Part shown: one piece after another, positions 54,782 to 63,290 of the stretch
Layout: the number at the start of each line of letters is the position of its first letter
How positions within the stretch are numbered: position 1 is the first letter of the stretch
Assembly (NCBI GenBank): GCA_020073665.1
Contig: JAIQEU010000003.1
Span: forward strand, 1 to 64,000
DNA from: Terriglobia bacterium
Lineage (GTDB): Bacteria; Acidobacteriota; Terriglobia; Terriglobales; Acidobacteriaceae
Direction: 5' to 3'
DNA length: 64,000 nt
Program-made: the position numbers and the translations under genes
The notes under the pieces: generated by a model
Seen by the model: only the letters and a program-made list of their open reading frames with translations
Databases searched by the model: none
Told to the model about the DNA's origin: nothing

Positions 54782-54848
54782 TGGCCTAAGAAGCATCTTT
54801 GAATCGGCGGGGATTGTCAACATTAACAACCACAAGGGGTTCGGTTTT

Positions 54849-54863
54849 CAGCGGTAACCGCTG
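54849..54863. promoter_or_regulatory. Palindrome in divergent spacer
   Basis: CAGCGGT-A-ACCGCTG, a perfect inverted repeat with seven-base arms, between the RpiR-family and aminotransferase genes. A plausible operator for the RpiR protein; not proven. Confidence 0.45.
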
Positions 54864-54901
54864 GCCGCCATGCATTCCCGGCAACTTCGGTCACAGTTTG
54901 T

Positions 54902-54917
54902 AGTGATCTTCGTCACT
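54902..54917. promoter_or_regulatory. Second inverted repeat in divergent spacer
   Basis: AGTGA-TCTTCG-TCACT, five-base arms, overlaps a weak TAGAAT (-10-like) element at 54918-54923. It may be a further operator for the aminotransferase promoter. Confidence 0.35.
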
Positions 54918-54988
54918 TAGAATCGGGCGTAGATCACAGCCAGTTGGGCGGCAAACTTCTAGACTAAACAGTTAAGAGGAGGGAAGCG

Positions 54989-56245
54989 ATGTCGACTGCC
55001 TGGACGTCTCGCTATGCCCAGCGTACCAAGGGCATCAAGAGCTCAGCGATTCGTGAACTGCTGAAAATCACCCAGCGCCCCGAAGTGATTTCCTTCGCCG
55101 GAGGCCTGCCCGCACCCGACGTATTTCCCGTGGCGCGCTTCCAGGAAGCTTGCCGCAAAGTGCTGGAGCAGAACGCATCCATGGCGTTGCAGTATGGCGC
55201 CACCGAGGGATACGAACCACTGCGTGAAATGATTGCCCGCCACACCGAGCGCTATGGCATTAAGGCCCAGACCGAGAATGTGCTGATCACCTCGGGCTCG
55301 CAGCAGGCCCTCGACCTGATTGGCAAGCTGCTCATCAATGCCGGGGACCGCGTGCTGGTCGAGGCCCCAACCTACTTGGGCGCGCTGCAGGCCTTTGATG
55401 TATACGGCGCCGAATATGTCAGCGTTCCCAGCGATGGCGATGGCCTGCGCACCGATCTGCTGGAAACGCCGCTTCGTTCCGGCCCCAAGTTCATGTACGT
55501 GCTGCCTAACTTCCAGAATCCCGGGGGCACCACGCTTTCCGAGGGACGCCGCCACGAACTAGTGCTGATGGCTGACCGCTACGGCATCCCCATCATCGAA
55601 GACGACCCTTACGGCCAGTTGCGCTACGAAGGCGAGCACCTGACCCCGCTGGTGGTGCTCGACCGCGAAAACCTGCGGCGCGACAATGGTTACTCCATCG
55701 GGAACGTGATTTACCTGAGCACATTCTCCAAGACGCTGGCTCCCGGCCTGCGCCTGGGCTGGATCGTCGCACCACCCGACGTCATCGCAAAACTGATTCA
55801 GCTCAAGCAGGGCGCCGACCTGCACACTTCTACCTTCGTGCAGATCGTGGCTTACGAGGTTGCCAAGGACGGCTTCCTCGACGAGCACGTGAAGCTCATT
55901 CGCAAGGTCTACCGCGAGCGCCGCGATGTCATGCTCGAAGCGTTGCAGCAATACTTCCCGCCGGAAGTGACCTGGACCCGTCCCAAGGGCGGGTTATTTC
56001 TGTGGGTGAGCCTGCCGGAAGGCATGGACGCGCAAAAGCTGTTCCAGGTCGCGCTCAAGGAGAACGTCGCCTTCGTGCCCGGCGATTCCTTCTACGCGCG
56101 CAACGGATTCAGCGAGGAAGGCAAACGCCATTTCCGGATGAACTTCTCCAACGCAAAGCCAGAGCAGATTCGCGAGGGAGTTCGCCGGCTTTCGGTTGCG
56201 GTGAAACAGCAGATGGAACAGTTGCAACCGGCGCGGGTTGGTTAG
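54989..56245 (+). CDS. PLP-dependent aminotransferase, LysN/2-aminoadipate type
   Basis: A 418-residue fold-type I aminotransferase. The substrate-pocket start SFAGGLPAPDVFP, PNFQNPGG, the PLP-ring contact EDDPYG and the Schiff-base Lys248 in STFSKTLAPGLRLGW are characteristic of the LysN/aromatic/kynurenine-aminoadipate group, also fused to GntR in MocR proteins; no GntR domain is present here. It should transaminate 2-aminoadipate, leucine or aromatic amino acids with 2-oxoglutarate. Strong GAGGAGGGAAG before ATG 54989. An efficient terminator follows the stop by 20 bases, so it is monocistronic. Confidence 0.92.
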   Translation: MSTAWTSRYAQRTKGIKSSAIRELLKITQRPEVISFAGGLPAPDVFPVARFQEACRKVLEQNASMALQYGATEGYEPLREMIARHTERYGIKAQTENVLITSGSQQALDLIGKLLINAGDRVLVEAPTYLGALQAFDVYGAEYVSVPSDGDGLRTDLLETPLRSGPKFMYVLPNFQNPGGTTLSEGRRHELVLMADRYGIPIIEDDPYGQLRYEGEHLTPLVVLDRENLRRDNGYSIGNVIYLSTFSKTLAPGLRLGWIVAPPDVIAKLIQLKQGADLHTSTFVQIVAYEVAKDGFLDEHVKLIRKVYRERRDVMLEALQQYFPPEVTWTRPKGGLFLWVSLPEGMDAQKLFQVALKENVAFVPGDSFYARNGFSEEGKRHFRMNFSNAKPEQIREGVRRLSVAVKQQMEQLQPARVG

Positions 56246-56264
56246 CGCCGATACCAGCTTACCG

Positions 56265-56296
56265 AAGAGACGCTGAATCCAGCGTCTCTTTTTTTT
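56265..56296 (+). terminator. Rho-independent terminator
   Basis: A perfect 11-base stem (AAGAGACGCTG/CAGCGTCTCTT) with an AATC loop leads directly into eight T residues. Placed 20 bases after the aminotransferase stop codon. Confidence 0.93.
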
Positions 56297-56470
56297 GGCT
56301 GGCACGTTTCCGAGTGGACGCAGATTCTTGGGCTAGTACTGATGACCAAGCGATTCATGGAAGTTGGTTCCCAGGAAAGCTGAAGATCCCGCGGTTTCGC
56401 TTTCAGCCTCTGTCGCGATAACTTCTTCACCGGTCCATATCGCTGATAGTCCAATCTCTTACAATTTGCC

Positions 56471-56499
56471 TTGACATCCAGCAGAAACGAAAGTAAAAG
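56471..56499 (+). promoter_or_regulatory. Probable sigma-70-type promoter of the TonB receptor
   Basis: TTGACA at 56471-56476, 17-base spacer, TAAAAG at 56494-56499 (four of six to consensus). The -35 box is perfect and the spacing optimal. It lies 63 bases before the receptor start codon. The preceding 56297-56470 shows no gene that I can support. Confidence 0.6.
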
Positions 56500-56511
56500 T
56501 AAAGTTTCGTA

Positions 56512-56532
56512 ATGATACAGCATGCGTATCGT
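56512..56532. promoter_or_regulatory. Possible repressor operator downstream of the promoter
   Basis: ATGATAC, seven-base spacer, GTATCGT: arms match at six of seven positions. It starts about six bases after the predicted transcription start, a typical repressor position, which would suit substrate induction of the receptor/glycosidase pair. Confidence 0.45.
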
Positions 56533-56561
56533 ATCTTTTCGAAATATCCCGGGAGGGCACC

Positions 56562-59500
56562 ATGTTCCCGCTATCCAACCGCACAAATTCCAGATTCTGG
56601 CTGCTGGCGATTGCCGTCCTCTGCTTAAGCCCGGCCGCGTTCGCACAGGCCAGCTTCACGTCGCAAGTTCGCGGCATTGTCACTGACCAGACGGGTGCCG
56701 TAATTCAGGGAGCCACCGTTACCATCACCAACAACGGCACCAACATATCGACCACCACGCACACAGACGATCACGGTCTATACACCTTCACCGGGCTACG
56801 CCCGGACACGTACACCATTAAGGCGGAAGGGCCGAATTTCCGGGCGTCCGAGCGCCCCGATTTGGTGCTGCAGGTGAATCAGCAGACCACGATTGATTTT
56901 TCCTTAAAGCCGCTGGGCGCGCAGACTACCGTCGATGTGACCGAGTCGCTGCCTACGCTAGACACCGAAAGTGCGGCTATTGGCACCGATGTGACCAATG
57001 AATATGTGCGTGACATCCCGCTCTACAATCGCAGTTTTTTCAGTTTGACGTTCCTGGCGGGAGGAGTCACCGAGACGTCGGGCGCTGGAATCAACGACAA
57101 CTATCCCACCGGCACGAATTTCGTCTCCAACGGACAACGCAACGCGACCGCGCAGATCAGCGTGGATGGAAGTCCGCTGAGCGCGCCCGAACAGGGCGAG
57201 GGTGGCAATTCCAACGTCTACTACGAGCCCTCGGTAGAAATTGTTCAGGAATTCAAAGTCCAGAACAACAGCTTTTCGGCGGAGTTCGGCAACAACGGCG
57301 GGACGGTCGTGAACATCGTCCTGAAACAAGGCACGAATACGTTTCACGGCAGCGGCTGGTGGTACGGGCAGCGTGCCGCATTTGATGCCCGCGACTACTT
57401 CAATAGCGGAGAGAAGCCGGATCACGTTCGCGATCAGTATGGATTTTCACTGGGTGGTCCGCTGCAGAAGAACCATACCTTCTTCTTCGTGGACTTTGAG
57501 AAAATTCGCCAGATTGATCCAGTGAATATCGAAGGCACGGTTCCCACCGACCTGGAACGCATGGGCAATTTCTCACAGAGTCTTGACAGCACGCCGCTGG
57601 GCATTTTTGATCCGACCCAATGCGTACCTTCGGGTCAGACCTGCATTCGTCCGCAATTCGTGGACGCCGGTATCCTTAACAAAATCCCGTCGGCCAAGAT
57701 TGATCAAATCGGCCAGAAACTTCTGGATCTTTACCCGCACGCGAACGTGCCCAACGCGGTATATCCAGATCCGAATTTTCGGACGGTCACACTATCCACC
57801 GATCCCAGTTGGCAGTTTGACGTGAAACTGGATCACCAGATTAACGACCAGCACAAGGTGAGCGGCCGCTACAGCCGGCACCATGATTTGCTAAGCACTC
57901 CGACCGTGGTAGGGAGCGAGGACTTCAACGATGGAATCATTTACACGACCAACGTGCAGAACGGCAGCCTGGAATACAACTGGTCGGTTCGGCCCACCAT
58001 GCTTTGGACCAACCGCGTGAGCGTGGACCGTGTAGTGGCACCCGGCAAGTCCAATAATTACCCGACTCTGAGCGATGTCAACCTGCCTTCGATCCTGGCC
58101 GCGAACGGCCTGGACCGTGTGCCAACCATCAATGTAGGAGATGGGTTTCTCTCTCTATTCACTCAGTGCTGCGTTGACACCGATTTTGCGCACACTCTGC
58201 TCAGCTACGCATCGGGCTTGCAGTGGGTGCATGGTGCGCATTCCATCAAGTTTGGCGGTGAGCAGCGGGTGTTCTACAACAATTTCCGGCAACCCGACAA
58301 TCCGACTGGCATAATCAACTTCGATCGAGACGTAACCACGATGCAGCCTAATGCAGGCTTGGGAAACGACGGAGAAGGCAATCCGTTCGCCACCATCCTA
58401 ACCGGTTTTGCGGCTAATGCGGACTCCCTACTTCACATCGTGCCCTCGGTGGCCGACAGATCCAGAGAGACGGCATTCTACATTCAAGATGACTGGAAAG
58501 TGACGCCTCGGTTGACCATCAATGCTGGATTGCGCTACGAGTGGAGCACACCGTATTCGGAGCGTTTCAATCACCTGCAGTTCAGCGATTTCACTGGCTC
58601 GACGGGAATCAATATTCCCGTTGATCGTGATGCCAGTACGCTGTTCCCTCAATTCGGCCAACTTGGCAACATCGTTGGTACAACGATCTTCGCGAATTCC
58701 AGCAACCGCAATGGCAAGGTTGACCGCAACAACTTTGCGCCGCGCTTGGGGTTCGCCTACCAGTTGGCGACGAACACCGTAATACGTGGCGGCGCCGGAG
58801 TCTTTTACGGCGCGAATGTCGCAACCAACTTCCAGTATGCCGGCCCATCCTTCTCGCACTTGGCCAACTTCTACTTCACCAAAGACAACTACGTCACTCA
58901 ATTCGCGACTCTGGCGAACCCATTTCCTGCGGGTCTGGCCCCGCCGCAAGGCACCAAGTACGGAGCCCTGGCGCAATGGGGATTCGGTAACGGAAGCGAT
59001 CTGGACACCTCGGTGGTGCGGAATCCTGAGATTTACCAGTGGAACCTGGGAGTGCAGCATCTGTTGCCAGGACAAGTCGTCATTGGTGTGGACTATTCCG
59101 CCAATCGCAGCACGCATCTGCCTTGGGCGGGCGCAGCCGGGATAACGACTCGCGACCGCAACTTCCTGCCGTCGAGCGTACGCAATGCGCTGGTAGCGTC
59201 GCTCAATCCCACGCACGATCCCAATAGCACGGCCGTCAACGACTATCTGTCAAGCCTCGTTACCAATCCTTTCCAGTGCTTCTTTGTCTCAGTGGCGTCG
59301 CCGGCGCCTTATTGCCCAGCAAACCCCTTCAACGCGGCCGACGTTGTGGACTCGCGCTATGTCGACCCCATGATTCCGCAGCTCAACCTACTGGAGCCAT
59401 TTCCACAATTCGACGGCGGCTTCCAGGGATTGCCGCTTCTTGCTGCGAGTTCCTGGTATCACTCGCTGCAGATAAGATTTCAGAAGCACACCACCCACTA

Positions 59501-60203
59501 CGTTAGCTTCGAAGGCAACTACACGTTGTCAAAAGCGACCGACAATTCCTCCGCGGGACGCAACGCCTGGGTAGGCAACATTCAGTACGACAACCCGCAG
59601 CTCCTGGACAACTTGAAAGCTGAGCACGGAATCAGCTCGAATGATGCCACCCATCGCCTGACTGCAGCGATCATCCTCGACATACCCGTAGGCCGCGGAC
59701 GGTGGCTGGGCCAGAACCTGAACGCCGTAGTCGATGCGATTGTCGGCGGATGGTCGCTGGATAACATCATTACTTTGCAGTCCGGGCAGCCCATCGCAAT
59801 CTTCAATTCCGCCAGCCGTTTAACTGATGGAAACCAGCGGCCGAATGTGATCTGCCCACAACTCACCACCGGGCTGAGCTATGGAGAAGCGGCCCGGTTT
59901 CAGCTGCCGTACCTGAACCAGAATTGCTTCGCTGATCCGGGCGACAACATTCCGGGTAATGCACCACGCCATTTCTCGCAATTGCGCGGCGACGGCATTA
60001 GGAATCTGGACATGTCGTTTACTAAGGAATTCAACATTAGGGAGCACGTGCAACTTCAGATCCGCGCCGAGATGTTCAATGTCGCCAATCACCAGCGCTT
60101 TACTTTTCCTGACGCAGGCTCCGGGGACGGCAGTTTTGGACAAGTGACGGAGACGGTGAACAACTTCCGTAGAATGCAGTTTGGAGTGCGCCTGCAGTTC
60201 TGA
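56562..60203 (+). CDS. TonB-dependent receptor with carboxypeptidase-regulatory-like N-terminus
   Basis: A 1213-residue outer-membrane receptor of the acidobacterial Oar-like type. Signal peptide (LAIAVLCLSPAAFAQ), a carboxypeptidase-regulatory-like domain (about 30-115, VRGIVTDQTGAVIQGATVTI), a plug (about 130-245, including NGQRNATAQISVDG), then a long barrel ending in the aromatic FGVRLQF. It should take up a large substrate, often a glycan, using TonB energy. GGGAGGG lies before ATG 56562. The next gene starts eight bases after its stop and encodes a secreted glycosidase-like protein, suggesting carbohydrate uptake. Substrate not assigned. Confidence 0.92.
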   Translation: MFPLSNRTNSRFWLLAIAVLCLSPAAFAQASFTSQVRGIVTDQTGAVIQGATVTITNNGTNISTTTHTDDHGLYTFTGLRPDTYTIKAEGPNFRASERPDLVLQVNQQTTIDFSLKPLGAQTTVDVTESLPTLDTESAAIGTDVTNEYVRDIPLYNRSFFSLTFLAGGVTETSGAGINDNYPTGTNFVSNGQRNATAQISVDGSPLSAPEQGEGGNSNVYYEPSVEIVQEFKVQNNSFSAEFGNNGGTVVNIVLKQGTNTFHGSGWWYGQRAAFDARDYFNSGEKPDHVRDQYGFSLGGPLQKNHTFFFVDFEKIRQIDPVNIEGTVPTDLERMGNFSQSLDSTPLGIFDPTQCVPSGQTCIRPQFVDAGILNKIPSAKIDQIGQKLLDLYPHANVPNAVYPDPNFRTVTLSTDPSWQFDVKLDHQINDQHKVSGRYSRHHDLLSTPTVVGSEDFNDGIIYTTNVQNGSLEYNWSVRPTMLWTNRVSVDRVVAPGKSNNYPTLSDVNLPSILAANGLDRVPTINVGDGFLSLFTQCCVDTDFAHTLLSYASGLQWVHGAHSIKFGGEQRVFYNNFRQPDNPTGIINFDRDVTTMQPNAGLGNDGEGNPFATILTGFAANADSLLHIVPSVADRSRETAFYIQDDWKVTPRLTINAGLRYEWSTPYSERFNHLQFSDFTGSTGINIPVDRDASTLFPQFGQLGNIVGTTIFANSSNRNGKVDRNNFAPRLGFAYQLATNTVIRGGAGVFYGANVATNFQYAGPSFSHLANFYFTKDNYVTQFATLANPFPAGLAPPQGTKYGALAQWGFGNGSDLDTSVVRNPEIYQWNLGVQHLLPGQVVIGVDYSANRSTHLPWAGAAGITTRDRNFLPSSVRNALVASLNPTHDPNSTAVNDYLSSLVTNPFQCFFVSVASPAPYCPANPFNAADVVDSRYVDPMIPQLNLLEPFPQFDGGFQGLPLLAASSWYHSLQIRFQKHTTHYVSFEGNYTLSKATDNSSAGRNAWVGNIQYDNPQLLDNLKAEHGISSNDATHRLTAAIILDIPVGRGRWLGQNLNAVVDAIVGGWSLDNIITLQSGQPIAIFNSASRLTDGNQRPNVICPQLTTGLSYGEAARFQLPYLNQNCFADPGDNIPGNAPRHFSQLRGDGIRNLDMSFTKEFNIREHVQLQIRAEMFNVANHQRFTFPDAGSGDGSFGQVTETVNNFRRMQFGVRLQF

Positions 60204-60211
60204 GCCATAAC

Positions 60212-62122
60212 GTGCCTCGCCACTCACATCGACGGGCCCGGCTGGCTTTCGTTCTAAGTCTGACGGGCCTATTTCTCTTGGCGGCGACGGCTTTGTCGCA
60301 CGACATTCCCGCCGGCCAGGATTGGACCAACTACGTTCGCATCGGCGCGTACGGACTGAAAGCGGATAACGCCGACGCGATCGTAAGAGATGCCGCTGCT
60401 GACAACGTCTTCGGCATTGAAGTCGACAATGACATCCCCGGCCGCTACGAGAGTTTTCTCGATCCGACAGAGAAGCTGGCAGCCATAAGCGCCGTAGCCA
60501 GGAAAGCGCATCAGGCGGGCAACCGCGCATTTGTCTACATCGCTGGTACGGAGTGCATTACCGCGAACGCTGATAAGACACCGCACACCGTCGCCAAAGA
60601 ACATCCAGAGTGGCTGCAGAGAAAAATCACAGGCGAGCCCGCCGTGTTTGGCGGCGGCGCCGCGTTCTGGATTGCGCCGGGCGACGAGGATGTGTGGATC
60701 AGTCCGTATGCGGCGGAGTGGCGAAAGACTTACATGCAGCGGGTCCGGCAAATTGCAGCCACGGGGATTGATGGAATCTATGTCGACATCCCTTACTGGA
60801 TGACGCACTTCGACGGCTGGGAGGACACCTGGGCGAGCTTTGACGAAGCCACCGTGGCGGCATTTCGTAAAGAAACCGGACTGGATGCCAGGCACGATTT
60901 GAAAGTTGGAGATTTCTCCGACGCAAACTTCCGGCGCTGGGTTGATTTCCGGATTCAGACGATCACCGATTTTCTTCGCGAGATCGACCAAACCGCGAAG
61001 GCGGTGAATCCGGAGATCAATACGATTCCGGAGATCTATCCCGGGATTGAAGAAGAGTCGGTGCGAGTGGGCGCGGACGTGTACCGCCTGTATCCGGTGG
61101 TGGACGCGGTCGCACACGAGTATGAATTCGGCGGCGGCGATCACATGGCGTCGTCGCGCACCCCCTTGGACTGGTTTCAGTACCAGGTGGGGATGCACTC
61201 CTTCCGTTCGTTTGCCGAGGGCAAGGCCACGTGGATCTTGAATTACTCGTGGGACGGAGACAGCAAAATCGATGCGCGTGAGGCCATGCAGAACCTCGCT
61301 ATGTCGCAAGTGATGGCGGGCGCGAATTTCTGGGATGCGCCAGGACATTCGATGGCGGGGTCGAATGATGCGGCGACCAGGAAGAGAATCTTCGACTGGA
61401 TTGCGGAGCACGAGGCTGCGTTTTATCGTCCACGGTTGCCGATGAAGCCAGTAGGTGTCTACTTTTCGCCGCGGACACGCGATTACTTCGCGAAGGACTT
61501 TGTGGCTTCCTACCGGGGATGCCTGATCCTGCTGATGCAGAAGCACTGGGAGTTTCAAGTGGTCACGCCTAGGAATCTGGCGTCGTTCCATGGGGACGCG
61601 TTGATTCTTCCGGATGTACGCGTACTGAGCGACGAGGAACGCGCGGCTTTGAGGAAACTAGCGGCGGCGGGTACGCGGATCGTTGCTACCGGGCAGAACT
61701 CCACCGGGTTGGCAGGTGTATCGACCTTTCCTGATTGTCCGTGCCGGAAGTACGAGGAATCGCTGGATGCGAATCTGGTGAAGGCGGATCCGGAGCGGGC
61801 GGGAGAATTCCTGGCGTCGCTGCGACACGAAGGAGAAATCGAGATTGTGGCGCCGCCGTCGGTTGCCACCTCCCTCGCAATGGTGGACGGAAAACCGCAC
61901 GTCTTTTTTGCCAATTTCAGTGGGCTGCGGGGTGGGGCGAATGCGGTACCCTCGCCACAAAGTGGTGTCACGCTCCGACTGCGCCGTAGTTCCCGGGTAC
62001 GTTACCTTCCCTTCCTGGCCGATGTGCAGGAGATTCGCGGGGAGAAGGACGGGGATCATACGGTGTACCGGCTCCCAGCTATGCGGCGAGGCGGAGTCGT
62101 GTGGGTAGAAAGCGTTCGGTAG
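60212..62122 (+). CDS. Secreted TIM-barrel glycosidase-like protein
   Basis: A 636-residue exported protein. A signal peptide (LAFVLSLTGLFLLAATALS) is followed by a TIM-barrel-like domain (about 40-390) with strand ends RAFVYIAG, DGIYVDIPYW and NTIPEIYPG carrying Asp/Glu candidates, then a domain (about 410-530) that resembles the beta-galactosidase trimerisation/GATase-like fold (GDALILPDVRVLSDEE), and a C-terminal beta domain. This order matches GH42-like or hypothetical glycoside hydrolase families; I cannot assign a specific one. GTG 60212 is the start in use. It probably degrades the substrate of the receptor encoded eight bases upstream. Confidence 0.65.
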   Translation: MPRHSHRRARLAFVLSLTGLFLLAATALSHDIPAGQDWTNYVRIGAYGLKADNADAIVRDAAADNVFGIEVDNDIPGRYESFLDPTEKLAAISAVARKAHQAGNRAFVYIAGTECITANADKTPHTVAKEHPEWLQRKITGEPAVFGGGAAFWIAPGDEDVWISPYAAEWRKTYMQRVRQIAATGIDGIYVDIPYWMTHFDGWEDTWASFDEATVAAFRKETGLDARHDLKVGDFSDANFRRWVDFRIQTITDFLREIDQTAKAVNPEINTIPEIYPGIEEESVRVGADVYRLYPVVDAVAHEYEFGGGDHMASSRTPLDWFQYQVGMHSFRSFAEGKATWILNYSWDGDSKIDAREAMQNLAMSQVMAGANFWDAPGHSMAGSNDAATRKRIFDWIAEHEAAFYRPRLPMKPVGVYFSPRTRDYFAKDFVASYRGCLILLMQKHWEFQVVTPRNLASFHGDALILPDVRVLSDEERAALRKLAAAGTRIVATGQNSTGLAGVSTFPDCPCRKYEESLDANLVKADPERAGEFLASLRHEGEIEIVAPPSVATSLAMVDGKPHVFFANFSGLRGGANAVPSPQSGVTLRLRRSSRVRYLPFLADVQEIRGEKDGDHTVYRLPAMRRGGVVWVESVR

Positions 62123-62147
62123 CGAGTTCGGACTGACGCGATTCACA

Positions 62148-63230
62148 CTAGCCCGGTTGTGCTGAGCTTTGGCGGTCTTGACTTACTTTCTCTACGACCC
62201 TCCGGACTCCATATACCACTGCGTCAGGCCGATGGTTAGGAACGTCATGGCCGCTGCCCTTGGCGACCATGTAAGTGGCGTTGGTGGAAAGTTCTACCAG
62301 CTCTCGTTGCAGTTTGTTCCAGTGCTGCTCTCGCTGGGGAGAGATTTCATCGGAGGGATCGGCCGGAGTGCGTTCAGGGTCACGCGCAATTACCACCAGG
62401 GGAAGGTCCCCGAGCGGGCCCAGGCCGCGGATCTCGTCTGCGCTCTGGGGAAACTCCATCCATTGGGCATAGGCAGTGCGATAAATCTGGGAGCGGCAGC
62501 CAATGGCCTGCTTGATCGGGCCAATTTCCGGTGGGCCGACGCCGCACCACCGGCGCCAGCGCGGCAGGCCGAGCGGCATGGTGAACTGCATCATGCGAAT
62601 CCAGAGCCGGGTGCGCCAGTAGAAGGGCAGCAACTCGTCGGGATGCGATCCATCCACCAGCACCACGCCGGCCACTTCCTCGCGATACTTGTGGGCAAAC
62701 ATCAGCGCATCGAAGCCGCCGAAGGAGTGTCCAACAATTATGTAGGGCGGCTTTTCTCCGGCCTTGGCGAGCAAGGCGTGCAGTTCTTCCACCATCACGC
62801 TGGGAAGGCGCGGATTGGGGCTGGGGTCGCTCCATCCGTATCCGCCGCGGTCGTAGGAGCAAACACGAGTGAAGCGGGCGACTTCGGGCTGCACCCGGTG
62901 CCAGTCCAGGTACGAACCCTCCAACCCGTAGTCGAGCACAACCGTGGGCCCGCCTTTGCCGGAACAATTAAGATGCAAGCGGTAGCCACCGATGTCGACC
63001 AGTTGTCCCGGAGGTTGATACAAACGCCGTTCGCGGCTCCGGCTTAGTGCCTCGTACACCGCGCCGACGCAGGCCATCACCAGGAGGAACGCCAGTTCCA
63101 CTGCAAGCAGGTAGCGTAACCCGCGCCAAAGATTTCTCGCGGTATCACCGTTCCCAGTGATAGCAGCCGCTGCGGCGAGCAGCAGAAGCATCAGCGGCAG
63201 TGCCACCAGTAGAACTGCGGCCCAGCGCAC
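62148..63230 (-). CDS. Membrane-anchored alpha/beta hydrolase
   Basis: A 360-residue protein with two hydrophobic N-terminal segments (about 4-23 and 39-60), then an alpha/beta hydrolase domain. The elements are the HG-like loop DYGLEGSYLDW, the strand VCSYDRGGYGWSDP, nucleophile Ser169 in VGHSFGG, an Asp in VVLVDGSHPDE and a likely base in GSGHDVPN. The active domain should face one side of the inner membrane. Substrate unknown. GTG 63230 is the apparent start. It is convergent with the glycosidase-like gene and is transcribed in the same direction as the M24 peptidase gene upstream (60-base gap). Confidence 0.85.
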   Translation of the reverse strand: MRWAAVLLVALPLMLLLLAAAAAITGNGDTARNLWRGLRYLLAVELAFLLVMACVGAVYEALSRSRERRLYQPPGQLVDIGGYRLHLNCSGKGGPTVVLDYGLEGSYLDWHRVQPEVARFTRVCSYDRGGYGWSDPSPNPRLPSVMVEELHALLAKAGEKPPYIIVGHSFGGFDALMFAHKYREEVAGVVLVDGSHPDELLPFYWRTRLWIRMMQFTMPLGLPRWRRWCGVGPPEIGPIKQAIGCRSQIYRTAYAQWMEFPQSADEIRGLGPLGDLPLVVIARDPERTPADPSDEISPQREQHWNKLQRELVELSTNATYMVAKGSGHDVPNHRPDAVVYGVRRVVEKVSQDRQSSAQPG

Positions 63231-63290
63231 CGGATGGAACGTACTGGTCAGGTTAAGAAGGTCCTTTCCGCAGCATGGCCCGCAGAATCT

